A DNA stretch of 64,000 bases from Acidobacteriota bacterium (GTDB lineage Bacteria > Acidobacteriota > Thermoanaerobaculia > UBA5066 > Gp7-AA6). The DNA lies in contig DAHUXD010000064.1 of assembly GCA_027307335.1 (NCBI GenBank), positions 36,899 to 100,898 of the forward strand, written 5' to 3'. Shown one piece after another: positions 9,386-18,696 of the stretch; position 1 is the stretch's first letter, and each line of letters starts with the position of its first letter. Below the pieces are notes generated by a model. It searched no databases. It saw only the letters and a list, made by a program, of their open reading frames with translations, and was not told the DNA's origin. The position numbers were made by a program, and so were the translations under genes.

Positions 9386-9762
9386 CCCCTTTCGCCGGTC
9401 CCGGTTTCTTTCCTAACGTTGTCCCAATCAAGCCCTAGTTTCGGCACTTCACCACTGAACGTGAAGGCGGAACGGAGCGCTCCACAAACCGCCTCTAGGC
9501 CGGCTCAGCCATTGGGCAGGCAAGGAGGTTTGTGTGAACGGTCTGAACGGTCCGGTCCCGAACTAGGTACGAGAAGCGACGGGAGAAGTCGGCGGGCGTA
9601 CGGCCTCGGAGGGTCGACGCCCGCCGGCACAATCGCTGTCGAGGCGAGCATGAAGCTGCATCAGACACAGGCTTGGCCCCCTCGGGCATTTACTCATAGA
9701 CCTGAAGTCTCGCCCCGCGGCGCGGCTGGACACCGGGTGCTGATCGGCAGAGAATCCAGGCG
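9386..9762. other. Intergenic region with hairpin and possible micro-ORF
   Basis: This stretch has no convincing long gene. A near-perfect ribosome binding site AAGGAGG (about 9520) precedes a GTG that opens a 10-codon frame (M-N-G-L-N-G-P-V-P-N, stop TAG). A GC-rich inverted repeat (GGCGGGCG at about 9591 with CGCCCGCC at about 9619) could fold. The long frame covering 9419-10051 has the composition of a chance high-GC ORF. Confidence 0.35.
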
Positions 9763-9984
9763 ATGCGCAAGCACGGTCCCCCGAGCGAAGAGGAACCGGG
9801 AAACCAAGGCCCTCCTGCCAAACCCACTCTCGAACCGAGAGGGGAAAGCAGGTTGCGGTACAGTCCCGCGCCGCCACGGCCCACGAAACCGGCACGAATT
9901 CATCCTCGACGACCCCTGCCGACGATTCCAGAGAAGTCACCCGCCAAGGGTCGGGAGATCGAACCAGAATCACCCAACGCGTAG
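9763..9984 (+). CDS. Small proline/arginine-rich protein related to the N-terminus of the next gene
   Basis: This 73-residue frame is rich in Pro, Arg and Glu. Its segment K-P-A-R-I-H-P-R-R-P-L-P-T matches K-P-R-R-I-H-P-R-R-I-L-P in residues 44-55 of the gene starting at 10048, which argues that the frame is real coding sequence or a truncated paralogue. There is no strong ribosome binding site (only AGG six bases upstream) and no known domain. It could be the broken front end of a duplicated copy of the downstream gene. Confidence 0.4.
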   Translation: MRKHGPPSEEEPGNQGPPAKPTLEPRGESRLRYSPAPPRPTKPARIHPRRPLPTIPEKSPAKGREIEPESPNA

Positions 9985-10047
9985 CGCGTCGCCCCTCCTC
10001 TCTACAACCTTCTCGTCCGTAACCGACCGTCCCGCACGGAGGCTTCG

Positions 10048-12480
10048 ATGAAGAAGCGCCCGCCCGCCCGAACTTCGGAGAAGAAACAAGTGCCCACCGC
10101 TAGAGGCATCCCACTAGACTCGCCTTCCCGAACAGCTGTCCAAGTCTCACATCTCGACTCCCCTCCAAAGTTCGTGAAGCCCCGGCGTATCCACCCTCGT
10201 CGCATCTTGCCCCTGGTGCGAGAAGGCTATGAACGTGGATTCCACTCCGCGACGCTCGCGATCAACGCGCCCATCGTTCGACGCTTCGCTGAACCTGCTC
10301 TACAGCCTGGAGTGGACATTCTGATCTCGACCAACACGGAGCTCTCAGGACCGGGTGAGCAATTGACGGCATCCAACGTCGATGAGCCAAGTGTGGCCCT
10401 TAACGGCGATGTCGTTCTATTCACAGGGAATTGGTACGCCGCGATCTCGACTGATGCCGGCAAGACTTTCCAATTCATCAGTCCCGCCAACGCCTTCGCC
10501 AACAAGGACCCTAAAGACTCGCATTTCTGCTGCGACCAAGTCGCGCAGTACATCAGCCAGATCGACTGCTTCGTCTGGCTTCTGCAGTACGGCCCGGACA
10601 AGGACAATTTGCAGCGTCTGGCCTTTGCGCGGACGGCCGACGCGGCCGCAGGACATTGGAGCATCTTTGATCTCACAACACAGATTCTCGGCGTTCCGGG
10701 AGCCTTTCTCGATTTTCCTGACCTCGCCGTTGGAGCGAACTCCCTCTACGTAACGACGAATATCTTCCTACCAGACAAGGTCGGTTCTGGGGTGGTTCGA
10801 ATTCCCATTCAGTCGATCGAGGCTGCTACTCAGGACCCCGCCAGCGCCAAGGCTCCCACGGTTGTCCCCTTCGTGTCTTTCGACTTTCAGAGCTTCAGAG
10901 TGGCGCAGCACACCGGGGAGACGGCCTTCTTTGCCGCCCACGAGGACACGAGCACGTTGCGTGTCTTTTCTTGGCCCGAAGGACAGGCTCAGCCGACCTC
11001 GAGCTCCGTGGGTGTCGCGCGCTGGATAGGTGGCAATGGATACCGGTCCAAGACACCCGACGGCCGGCGATGGCTTGACCGTGCCGATCCGCGAATTACC
11101 GGAGCGACCCTGCGGGGAGACGAGATCTGGTTTGCGTGGTCGGTTGATCAGGGCTCGAACCAACGACCGCAACCGTTCATTCAAATTGCGAGGATTGCGG
11201 CCTCAAACCTCACGCTCCTCGACAACATCAACGTATTCGACCCGACAGCCGCGACGTGCTACGGCGCCATCGTTGCTAACGCTGGTGGCGACGTCGGAAT
11301 CTCCTACGCCATCGGTGGAGGAGACCGCTTCCCCTCCCACATGGTGGGGATCCTGACGGATCCACGCAAAGATGCCCTTGCTGCCGCTGGCGATCGGGGC
11401 CCGCAGTTCGATCCGGACACGGGCAAGGGCGAATGGGGCGACTATCTCACGATCCGCCGCGCCTTCCCCGCGGAAAACCAGTTCGCAGCCACCGGCTACA
11501 CCCTCAAGGGCCAAGATTCACCAGGTGAAGGAGGCCGGACACTCGATGCGACGCCGCGATACGTCGTCTTCGCCCGTACGGGAACTGGACCTTCAGCCAA
11601 GGCCTCAGGTCCGATTGCCGCCGCACGTGGGGTACCGGCCGCCGCCGGCGGGGAGCCGATCACAGACGTCAGCAAGCTTCCCCTCGTGAGCCAGGAGGTA
11701 GCGGCCCAGATAAAGATGGCGGCCGGCATCTCCGCGGTGCCGCTCGCGCGACCGCTGCTCGCGCCGATGGCGCCGCAGCTGGTCACGAGCCCGGGCGTCG
11801 AAAGATGGCCAGTCAAGACCGGACAGGACACAGATATCGCATTGGTCGGTAAGAATGTGATCGGAGGCAGCGACCTAGGCCCAGGGATCGTTCCTTCCAC
11901 CGTCGAAGAGCTTGCCGGTGTTCCGAGACCGCCGGAGATGCCGGATCTGGCATCCCTTAATCCTGCCTATCAGGCCAGGCGTTCATCGCCGGTCGAAATT
12001 GTCATATGGCAACTGGATGCAACGATCACGGTTCTCAAGCTCGAGGCCGACGGCGATTACCACCTCGTACTGCAAGGTTCGAGCGGCCAGACGATCATCG
12101 GAGAGGTCCCAACACCGACAACCCGCTTCATCGGTCAAAGTCCCTGGATGAAAAACATCAGTGAGGCGCGAAAGGCAGTCGACGACAAGCTCGTAAGCCC
12201 TCTACACCCGGCGGACTTCGTGCAGGTTGGTGACAAGCTCGTACCTCGGCAGGCGCTCACAATCGGGGCGCCAGTACAGGCATTCCCTAACCTGCCAGTA
12301 TCCTTCCGCACACCACCGGCTGGTCAGGAGGCGACGGTTCCGCCCTTCCAGACGAGTGTTCCGCCGACGCGAGCGAGGCTGACCGGTGTCGGGTTCTTTG
12401 ACAAAGTCCACGGTCAGACCGGTGTCTCACAGCTGAACGGGATCGAGCTGCACCCGATCCTACGAATCGAATGGCTGTAG
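10048..12480 (+). CDS. Asp-box (BNR/sialidase-like) beta-propeller protein
   Basis: The 810-residue product contains an Asp-box, S-T-D-A-G-K-T-F, near residues 134-141, within a region (about 90-490) that reads like a beta-propeller of the sialidase/BNR class. The C-terminal 90 residues carry G-V-G-F-F-D-K-V-H-G-Q-T-G-V and N-G-I-E-L-H-P, a conserved ending I know from secreted bacterial proteins of unknown function. The N-terminus is basic and Pro-rich with no clear signal peptide. Sialidase activity is not shown, since the arginine triad cannot be assigned. Binding of a surface polymer is a cautious guess. Confidence 0.7.
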   Translation: MKKRPPARTSEKKQVPTARGIPLDSPSRTAVQVSHLDSPPKFVKPRRIHPRRILPLVREGYERGFHSATLAINAPIVRRFAEPALQPGVDILISTNTELSGPGEQLTASNVDEPSVALNGDVVLFTGNWYAAISTDAGKTFQFISPANAFANKDPKDSHFCCDQVAQYISQIDCFVWLLQYGPDKDNLQRLAFARTADAAAGHWSIFDLTTQILGVPGAFLDFPDLAVGANSLYVTTNIFLPDKVGSGVVRIPIQSIEAATQDPASAKAPTVVPFVSFDFQSFRVAQHTGETAFFAAHEDTSTLRVFSWPEGQAQPTSSSVGVARWIGGNGYRSKTPDGRRWLDRADPRITGATLRGDEIWFAWSVDQGSNQRPQPFIQIARIAASNLTLLDNINVFDPTAATCYGAIVANAGGDVGISYAIGGGDRFPSHMVGILTDPRKDALAAAGDRGPQFDPDTGKGEWGDYLTIRRAFPAENQFAATGYTLKGQDSPGEGGRTLDATPRYVVFARTGTGPSAKASGPIAAARGVPAAAGGEPITDVSKLPLVSQEVAAQIKMAAGISAVPLARPLLAPMAPQLVTSPGVERWPVKTGQDTDIALVGKNVIGGSDLGPGIVPSTVEELAGVPRPPEMPDLASLNPAYQARRSSPVEIVIWQLDATITVLKLEADGDYHLVLQGSSGQTIIGEVPTPTTRFIGQSPWMKNISEARKAVDDKLVSPLHPADFVQVGDKLVPRQALTIGAPVQAFPNLPVSFRTPPAGQEATVPPFQTSVPPTRARLTGVGFFDKVHGQTGVSQLNGIELHPILRIEWL

Positions 12481-12537
12481 CCACAGTGCAAGGCCTCATG
12501 ACCGACACGTGGCCCGCCTGAGCCGGGCCCACAAATC

Positions 12538-13119
12538 ATGGGTGCTTTCATCCTTGCGTACCTGACGGTCCTCGCGGCAGAGCTCGTGGGCGACAAATCG
12601 CTTTACGCCATTGCGTCGCTCTCGATGCATCTCAGCGCGCTGAGCGTACTCACGGGTGCCGTGCTCGCGTTCATGCTGAAGATGCTCGTCGCCGTTCTGC
12701 TCGGGAGCGCCCTCTCGCGAATCCCGCCAGCCTGGACGGCCCTGCTGAGTAGCGCCGGTTTCGCAACCTCTGCGCTACTCGTGATCCGGCGGAGCTCGCC
12801 AGCCGCTTCACGACAGCTTTCAGAACTATCCCATCGGCGAGCCGTCGCCGTCTCCGGAGGCTCGCTGCTTCTCGCGGAATGGGCCGATGCCGGCCAGTTG
12901 GCGGCCGCGGCCTTGTCTGCGCAGACCGGTGCCCCGGCCGCCGTCTGGCTCGGCGGCACATTGGCACTGCTCTCGAAGGCTCTGGTCGCCCTATTCGTCG
13001 GTCGCCGACTTGGCCCCATGCTTCCCGACCGGGCTCTGCGCTTCGTCACCAGCGGAACCCTCAGCATCCTAGCCGCAGTCTCGTTGGTGCGAGGTCTCCG
13101 AAGTCTTCACGGTTTCTGA
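12538..13119 (+). CDS. GDT1/TMEM165 (UPF0016) family metal exporter
   Basis: The 193-residue membrane protein has two homologous halves of three helices each. The first half carries the family signature E-L-V-G-D-K-S at residues 15-21. The second half carries the degenerate form E-W-A-D-A-G-Q near 121-127, where most members have E-W-G-D-R-S-Q. Family members export Mn2+ or exchange Ca2+/Mn2+ across the inner membrane, and the two acidic motifs form the cation path. The altered second motif may change ion preference. It stands alone, 57 bases after the Asp-box gene. Confidence 0.8.
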   Translation: MGAFILAYLTVLAAELVGDKSLYAIASLSMHLSALSVLTGAVLAFMLKMLVAVLLGSALSRIPPAWTALLSSAGFATSALLVIRRSSPAASRQLSELSHRRAVAVSGGSLLLAEWADAGQLAAAALSAQTGAPAAVWLGGTLALLSKALVALFVGRRLGPMLPDRALRFVTSGTLSILAAVSLVRGLRSLHGF

Positions 13120-13163
13120 GTAAGGCAGTGATGTGATGAAACGGCCCTGCACGAGGTAGCGCA

Positions 13164-13943
13164 ATGTCAGGCGAGGATCCAGACCCTTCAGCGCCTCACG
13201 ACGAGCCTGCGGGTCGCACGGTAAAGTTCTTGGGCATCGAGTTCCCTGCACCGTCCTGGGTCGGCTACTGCTTAGGCGGACTCGTCATCGTGGGCTTCGG
13301 GGCAGCTGTCTACCTTAAGGTGATCGTGCCCATCATAGAAGAGCAGGCGGGTCAGCTGCACCGCGTCTCCGAACTCAACGAATACCAGCGGCACCTAAGT
13401 GAGGTGTTGCTCCACAAGTCAACGGTGCTCGAAGGCCCTGAGCTTGGCGTTCTCACTGTTGGCTATTACGCTTCCGACGGCTGTCTCCTAATCACGGCGA
13501 CTCCTCCCGGGAATCAAGGTTCATTGCATCACTTCATCCAAAAGGCCGCCTATGCGGGGCCACCACCAGGTCCTACCCTCGGAGGGCGATCAGCGGACAA
13601 CATCGGCACGTCGCCGGAGATTCGGCCTGGCGCGCGAAATTCGGCCCGAGAGTTCCGCGACGCAGCTCCACAGGCGACAAATGGGGCGCTTACTATCGCC
13701 ACCGTTCTCTTGGCCAACACAACCGCCGGTAGCTCCGGTCAGGGTTGTACCGGTCGTTGTACGAGCCCACACCCTGGCCCGTTCCGGTCGTGGAATGGCG
13801 ACAGAAATGGATGCTGGTTGGCGATCTGGCGCCAGTGGGCTGACGGCTGTACCCACTACCAGTGGTACAACACTTGCAACGGAGCCTGGGACTCGAATCC
13901 CGACGGCTCACCTAAAGTCTGGTGGACCTGCTGTGTCCATTGA
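13164..13943 (+). CDS. Single-pass membrane protein with Cys/Trp-rich C-terminus
   Basis: This 259-residue protein is preceded by GAGG. It has one membrane helix at about residues 32-54 (W-V-G-Y-C-L-G-G-L-V-I-V-G-F-G), then a short coiled segment and a low-complexity Gly/Pro region. The ending is rich in Cys and Trp (C-W-L-A-I-W-R-Q-W; W-W-T-C-C) and resembles a compact disulfide-bonded extracytoplasmic module. The family is not recognised. It overlaps the next gene by 11 bases and begins an eleven-gene same-strand run. Confidence 0.65.
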   Translation: MSGEDPDPSAPHDEPAGRTVKFLGIEFPAPSWVGYCLGGLVIVGFGAAVYLKVIVPIIEEQAGQLHRVSELNEYQRHLSEVLLHKSTVLEGPELGVLTVGYYASDGCLLITATPPGNQGSLHHFIQKAAYAGPPPGPTLGGRSADNIGTSPEIRPGARNSAREFRDAAPQATNGALTIATVLLANTTAGSSGQGCTGRCTSPHPGPFRSWNGDRNGCWLAIWRQWADGCTHYQWYNTCNGAWDSNPDGSPKVWWTCCVH

Positions 13944-14994
13944 CGTCAGCCGCTTCCAGAAGCGGCCGAGGCAGCTCGATCATCGGCCGAACCAGCCCTC
14001 AGCCTCGCCGATCGAGCGCTTTGTAGTCCTCTTGGTGATGCTGCTGGCTCCTACTCTGGCTGTCTCTCAAACGGCGACGCCCTCAGCGCAGACACTCGCT
14101 GCATCCTCGGCTTCGGCCGATCGCCCTGGCGATGACTGCATGAAGCGGTGGGAGGGCAGGCTCGGTGACCTTGTGTTGACAGACGACAAGTCGCAACTAC
14201 GACTTGACGCTTGCAACTCTAAGACACTCGTAACGGTCGTTGTCGGTGACCGGCCCCTCCGCGACTGGCTTGGGTCGAAGGATAGGAACCCGAACGACAT
14301 CGTTCATCTTGAGTTCCGCGGCGCGGGAGACTCGATAACGCTTGACGCAGCAAAGGATGCCTCTGACGAAGGGTTCTCTGGCTGGACGCGGGCGATCGCG
14401 CTTGTCCTCGCCGAGCTCATGCTCCTCGCCCTGGTGAGGCTCTTTGTGGGACAGAGCACCGCCGCGCTGATCCTCGGAGAGGACAACCGATATAGCAAGT
14501 CAAAGTTTCAGATGGCCGTATGGTTCAGCGTCTTGATCGCAAGCTACGGTGCAACCGTGACTCTACGGCTGCTGTCGAAGCACCCGGTCGTGGTCGGCGG
14601 GGTCGATATCCCGCCCCATCTAGCCCTGCTGTCGGGGCTAAGCGCTTTCACGTTCGCTGCAGCCAAGGGAATAACCACAGCAAGCGATCAGAAGGCGAAG
14701 GTCGCGGCTGCCTCGGGAAAACCCCTGGGCCCGCCGAAGACGTACAACCCGGGACGCGCCTCATTCCCGTCGGATTTAGTCATGGATGACGATGGCCGGC
14801 CCGACCTCGGCGACTTCCAGATGATCGTTGTAACGCTGCTCGCAGTGATCGTCTATCTCGTGGCCGTTTACCGCTTCCTAGGAACGCTGCCGCTCGGCGC
14901 TCGCGTATCGCTTCCAGATGTGGACACGACGATTCTCGCAACCTTCGGACTGGGTCAGGGAGCCTACCTTGCCAAGAAGGCGGTAAGCCAATGA
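13933..14994 (+). CDS. Exported multipass membrane protein of a conserved unknown family
   Basis: I place the start at GTG 13933, overlapping the stop of the upstream gene, because the first hydrophobic segment (V-V-L-L-V-M-L-L-A-P-T-L-A-V-S) then lies near residue 33 as a signal sequence. A periplasmic region of about 100 residues follows, with C-M-K-R-W-E-G and V-V-V-G-D-R-P-L. Then come four membrane helices (about 155-177, 198-218, 228-250 and 292-312). The frame is open upstream to 13552, but that part overlaps the better-supported upstream gene. No enzymatic motif is visible. Coupled translation suggests it works with the preceding membrane protein. Confidence 0.65.
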   Translation: MSIDVSRFQKRPRQLDHRPNQPSASPIERFVVLLVMLLAPTLAVSQTATPSAQTLAASSASADRPGDDCMKRWEGRLGDLVLTDDKSQLRLDACNSKTLVTVVVGDRPLRDWLGSKDRNPNDIVHLEFRGAGDSITLDAAKDASDEGFSGWTRAIALVLAELMLLALVRLFVGQSTAALILGEDNRYSKSKFQMAVWFSVLIASYGATVTLRLLSKHPVVVGGVDIPPHLALLSGLSAFTFAAAKGITTASDQKAKVAAASGKPLGPPKTYNPGRASFPSDLVMDDDGRPDLGDFQMIVVTLLAVIVYLVAVYRFLGTLPLGARVSLPDVDTTILATFGLGQGAYLAKKAVSQ

Positions 14995-15018
14995 AGGCGA
15001 AGCGCGGCGGAGGCACAC

Positions 15019-16440
15019 GTGGGTAAGGCTACGAAGGCGGCGGCAGGAGCAGCGAACCGGATCAGTCACGTCGTCGTTCTGATGCTCGAGAACCGGTCGT
15101 TCGATCACATGCTCGGGTCGCTTCAGAAGGAGCTGGGCCTCGACGGGGTTGACACCGACGCGCCGCCGCGGTCAAACCAAGCCGCAGGCGCCCCATATCA
15201 ACAGATTCCGGGAGCGCTTCGTGTCTTTCCCGACAACATGGACCCGAGGCACGAGTACCCGAACGTAAGGCAGCAAGTCAACGCTGGCGCGATGGATGGA
15301 TTCGCGCAGGACTTTGCATCCAGCGTTCCTCACGCTCAGCCGCCCGACATCCAACAAGTGATGAGCTATTTCATGCCAGGCGACCTCCCTGCCCTTCACA
15401 CCCTCGCACGGAACTTCACCGTGTGCGACCGCTGGTTCGCTTCCGTGCCCGGTCCCACCTGGGCGAATCGGTTCTTCGCCCACAGCGGCACCTCGCTCGG
15501 GCACCTTGCGATGCCGGAGGGCCTCTTCAACCTTCACCTGCATTGGTATTCGCAGGACACCATTTATGACAGGCTCAACGACGCGAAGTGCGACTGGAAG
15601 ATCTACTACGGGGACGTTCCCCAGTCTCTTCTGCTCGTGCACCAGCTTGCGCCGGCGAACCTCGGTCGCTATCAGCGGCTCGCGCAGTTCTACGCCGACG
15701 CGGCCGGCGACGCGAATAGCTTTCCCACGTTTTCCTTCATAGAGCCCGAGTATTACTCGCCGGGACAGAGTGACGACCACCCGCCGCACGACGTTCTAAA
15801 TGGCGATCACCTCATCGGGACCGTCTACAACGCCTTGCGGAGGAACGAGGCGCTTTTCCAAGAGACGCTTCTGGTGGTCGTCTGGGATGAGCACGGCGGC
15901 TTTTACGACCACGTGAAGCCAGCTCCCGCCGAGCCCCCCGACAACCGACCTGGCGAGTTCGACTTTGACTTCCGGACTTTGGGTGTCCGCGTCCCGGCGA
16001 TCCTCGTCAGTCCCTGGACGGCCCGGAGGGTCTCGAGCGACGTATTCGATCACACAAGCGTTCTGCGCTTCGTTATTGAGGAAAACCACCTAGCGCCGCT
16101 TGGCAACCGTGTCGCGACGATGACGAGCGTCGGCGCAGCACTGCTCGCAGAGCCGCGACCTCTTTCTCAGTTACCTCCTTCGATTCCGGGCTTGAGCCCT
16201 CTTGAGACCACCCGTCCGACGAGCAGTCCCGACAGACTCAACGAGAACCAGCGAGGTCTCGCGGCCTACTCGCAGTACCTCGCGACCCAGACACCCGAGG
16301 ATCCCATCCGGGCGACCGAGCGGACAGCCGCCATGATGACGAGCGCTCGGGCGCAGATCGATACCTCCTACGACAACTTCGACCGATACCTCACTGCATT
16401 TCGGCCGACACAGGGAGTGAAGAATGGCAACTCCGGCTAA
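15019..16440 (+). CDS. Phospholipase C / acid phosphatase-type phosphoesterase
   Basis: This 473-residue enzyme belongs to the phosphoesterase family that includes phospholipase C and AcpA. The metal and nucleophile site V-V-L-M-L-E-N-R-S-F-D-H-M lies at residues 18-32. The family signature D-R-W-F-A-S-V-P-G-P-T-W-A-N-R is near 137-151 and V-V-V-W-D-E-H-G-G-F-Y-D-H near 286-298. The start is GTG 15019 behind GGAGG. Family members cleave phosphodiester or phosphomonoester bonds of lipids and nucleotides outside the cytoplasm, yet no signal peptide is visible here, which is odd. It overlaps the next gene by 17 bases. Confidence 0.85.
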   Translation: MGKATKAAAGAANRISHVVVLMLENRSFDHMLGSLQKELGLDGVDTDAPPRSNQAAGAPYQQIPGALRVFPDNMDPRHEYPNVRQQVNAGAMDGFAQDFASSVPHAQPPDIQQVMSYFMPGDLPALHTLARNFTVCDRWFASVPGPTWANRFFAHSGTSLGHLAMPEGLFNLHLHWYSQDTIYDRLNDAKCDWKIYYGDVPQSLLLVHQLAPANLGRYQRLAQFYADAAGDANSFPTFSFIEPEYYSPGQSDDHPPHDVLNGDHLIGTVYNALRRNEALFQETLLVVVWDEHGGFYDHVKPAPAEPPDNRPGEFDFDFRTLGVRVPAILVSPWTARRVSSDVFDHTSVLRFVIEENHLAPLGNRVATMTSVGAALLAEPRPLSQLPPSIPGLSPLETTRPTSSPDRLNENQRGLAAYSQYLATQTPEDPIRATERTAAMMTSARAQIDTSYDNFDRYLTAFRPTQGVKNGNSG

Positions 16441-17119
16441 GCTCTCAGAGTTCCTCGACCAGTCAGTCGCGCAGGCGGGCGACGCGAGCCTGTTCCAGGG
16501 AGCCATCGTGTTCGTCGCCCTCAACCGGATGCTCGACCGGGTCATCCAGCAGGCCCTCGCCCTCGATGACTACCACCGCGGAAGCCCGAGCCCCTGGTCG
16601 CACTGCTTCTTGCTCGCCGAGCCCTATCACGGACCGGCCACCGCGCTTATCGAGTGCAGTGTCCGCACGAAAGACAACCGGGTTATTTGGGACGAAGACC
16701 ACGTTGACCCTATTAAGGTTCTGAGCGGCGAGGACGTGAAGAGCGGCCGCTGTCAGGGGCAGATCGCTGACTACGACGACCCGCGCGTCACCCGATGGGG
16801 CGTGAAGTGGCTGGACAATCTCCTGCCTTCGCAGCGACAGGAGATCGCGGTCGATGCCCTCGATCCGAAGTGGGCGCCCTACCGCTACGACTTTCCCGGT
16901 CTCTTGCGCGATCTTATTCGCCTCATATCGGGCGGCGCGATCGACCTCCCCGCCGGGAAGAACCTGCTGTTCTGCAGCGCCTTCGGTCAATCCGTGTACA
17001 CCGATGTCCTGGCCGACCACGGGCACTTTGCACCGGGAATCACGGACGCCGGTACATCACCTGATGACCTTTGGTACTCGGATCTTGGCTCCCGGATTGG
17101 ACCAATGCCCGCGTCCTAG
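16424..17119 (+). CDS. Permuted papain-like (YiiX/NlpC-type) hydrolase
   Basis: The 231-residue product has the permuted NlpC/P60 order. A histidine block W-S-H-C-F-L-L-A-E lies near residues 63-71 and is followed by I-E-C-S-V. The candidate nucleophile comes late, in L-F-C-S-A-F-G-Q-S-V-Y near 184-194, compared with F-C-S-E-L-V in YiiX. Such folds cleave amide or ester bonds in peptidoglycan, lipids or lipoproteins. It starts with ATG behind GGAG and overlaps the phosphoesterase gene by 17 bases, so the two enzymes are almost certainly made together and may act on the same envelope substrate. Confidence 0.6.
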   Translation: MATPAKLSEFLDQSVAQAGDASLFQGAIVFVALNRMLDRVIQQALALDDYHRGSPSPWSHCFLLAEPYHGPATALIECSVRTKDNRVIWDEDHVDPIKVLSGEDVKSGRCQGQIADYDDPRVTRWGVKWLDNLLPSQRQEIAVDALDPKWAPYRYDFPGLLRDLIRLISGGAIDLPAGKNLLFCSAFGQSVYTDVLADHGHFAPGITDAGTSPDDLWYSDLGSRIGPMPAS

Positions 17120-17329
17120 GTGCCTATCGCAGGCCAGAGTCAATGCATCAGTTTGGTCAAATGCGCATGTCTCACGGCCCGTCATTGACCGTGGTGTCGC
17201 TCCCAGTCACCAACCACGCCACCATCGACCGACAGCCAGACCAAAGACAACTTCGAACGCTTTCTAGAACATCGCGGTGCCGCGCGCGCTACGTACGCGC
17301 TGACGACACCGCGAGAGGTGTGATGAGCC

Positions 17330-18295
17330 ATGAGATCCGGCTACCAAGGCAGCGTTGTCGCAGCGGGAGTCGAGGAGCCGCCGATAGCCGGAAATCGCCG
17401 GCTCAGGCCGTCTACACGCCGCTGGCTCTCCCCGTGGTCAACCGCGTCGCGCTGGCAGCAGGGCTTCGTACTCCTGCTCTCGGCATTCGTCGCGGCACGC
17501 TGCGGAACTACTGCGACCGGTTATCCTGCCCAGTCAGGCTACACCGCCGCAGACCTTCACGCGCTCGATCAATACTTCGCGCCGGACGTCCTTGCCACTT
17601 ACCACACCAAGGATTCGAGCCCAGACGAGCAGCGTCAATACCGGGACGTTGTCATCAACTCGCGGATCAGGGCCATTGACCTACGCTACACGGCCTTCGA
17701 GCAAGCCCTCACACGGGACATGGCCGCCATCAACGTGGGGACTGATTGGGCCGTCATCGGTCTCAGTGCAGCAGGAGCTATCGTTGGAAGCGCCACCACG
17801 AAGAGCATCCTTGCAGCTATCTCGGGAGGCCTCACAGGCGCAAAGGGCTCGATTGACAAGAATGTCTTCTATAACAAGACGCTCCCTGTTCTCTTCACAC
17901 AGATGGATGCGCTGCGCCGGACCGCGCTCGTAACCATTCGAACCGGAATGCAAGCCTCAACGACCGAATACCCTCTCGAGCAGGCGCTTCTCGATGTCGC
18001 TGACTACTACAACGCCGGCACGATCCCGCGGGCTCTCACCGGTATCACAGCGGCAGCTGGGGCGCAAAGCAGCGAGAAGACACAACAGCTGGAAGACATC
18101 TACAAGAGCGACGCGGCGACTAGCCAACTGCGCGCGTTCTGGAAGCCTGATGGACACACCAAGGACCCGGACAATGACAAGACGCTGCGCGACTGGCTTA
18201 AGAGTCACGGGCTCGACATTTCGATTACGTTCTTCTTGCACGCCCAGCAGTATAGCGACCAGCGACGGCAGGCCGCGGCGGAGCTGATCAAGTGA
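17330..18295 (+). CDS. Putative lipoprotein of a conserved unknown family
   Basis: This 321-residue protein has a basic N-terminus and then F-V-L-L-L-S-A-F-V-A-A-R-C near residues 47-59, which reads as a lipobox with Cys 59 as the lipid-modified residue. The unusually long N-region suggests the true start may be a later GTG. The rest is largely helical, with a Gly/Ala-rich hydrophobic stretch near 150-172 and a repeated D-x2-Y-Y-N-A-G-T-style pattern near 225-235. I know similar lipoproteins from other bacteria but no function. It follows the papain-like gene after about 210 bases. Confidence 0.6.
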   Translation: MRSGYQGSVVAAGVEEPPIAGNRRLRPSTRRWLSPWSTASRWQQGFVLLLSAFVAARCGTTATGYPAQSGYTAADLHALDQYFAPDVLATYHTKDSSPDEQRQYRDVVINSRIRAIDLRYTAFEQALTRDMAAINVGTDWAVIGLSAAGAIVGSATTKSILAAISGGLTGAKGSIDKNVFYNKTLPVLFTQMDALRRTALVTIRTGMQASTTEYPLEQALLDVADYYNAGTIPRALTGITAAAGAQSSEKTQQLEDIYKSDAATSQLRAFWKPDGHTKDPDNDKTLRDWLKSHGLDISITFFLHAQQYSDQRRQAAAELIK

Positions 18296-18318
18296 CAGAC
18301 ACTAGCGCAAGGCTCGAT

Positions 18319-18335
18319 GGGAGACGACGCCAAGG
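18319..18335 (+). repeat. 17-bp direct repeat, copy 1
   Basis: GGGAGACGACGCCAAGG lies just before the ribosome binding site of the gene at 18346 and recurs exactly at 19240-19256. It could be a duplicated leader element or a protein or RNA binding site. Confidence 0.6.
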
Positions 18336-18345
18336 AGTAGCGTGA

Positions 18346-18567
18346 ATGCCGCGAACTGAGACACTTCGAAACGTTCCCGACGCGGACCTGGACGAAGTTG
18401 TTGCCGACTTCAAGAGTGAAGGAGCCAGTGTCACGACCGACCGCCAGCCGAACGGCCAGTGGACCGTTACTGCTACGTTTCCGGATGGAGCCCAGGCAGG
18501 GCCGAGTACACGCGCAGCGCCCAAGCCAGCGCGTGGTGGTGGGCGTGCCAGGAAGCCGCAGCCATGA
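18346..18567 (+). CDS. Small soluble protein, unknown function
   Basis: The 73-residue product has a strong ribosome binding site (AAGGAG, nine bases before the ATG). The first 50 residues form a compact alpha/beta pattern: N-V-P-D-A-D-L-D-E-V-V-A-D-F-K, then Q-W-T-V-T-A-T-F. The last 20 are a Pro/Arg/Gly tail. I have seen short proteins of this pattern next to unknown membrane genes but know of no function. It belongs to the same-strand run. Confidence 0.6.
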   Translation: MPRTETLRNVPDADLDEVVADFKSEGASVTTDRQPNGQWTVTATFPDGAQAGPSTRAAPKPARGGGRARKPQP

Positions 18568-18696
18568 GCGGAGCGGAGCGCGCCACGCTGCGTAGACGCG
18601 GTCGGCTAGCCGCGATAGGGGCCTCAGAGCAACGGAGACGTTCCACGCAATACCCCACAGATTCGGGCGCACCATGGTGAAGCGATGGAGGGATGC

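Noticed and set aside
9419..10051. 210-codon plus-strand ORF before the Asp-box gene
   Set aside because: Composition typical of chance GC-rich frames and no motif; the shorter frame at 9763 has the better evidence.
17071..17679. 202-codon ORF between the papain-like and lipoprotein genes
   Set aside because: Overlaps both better-supported genes, is Arg/Ser-rich and has no recognisable fold.
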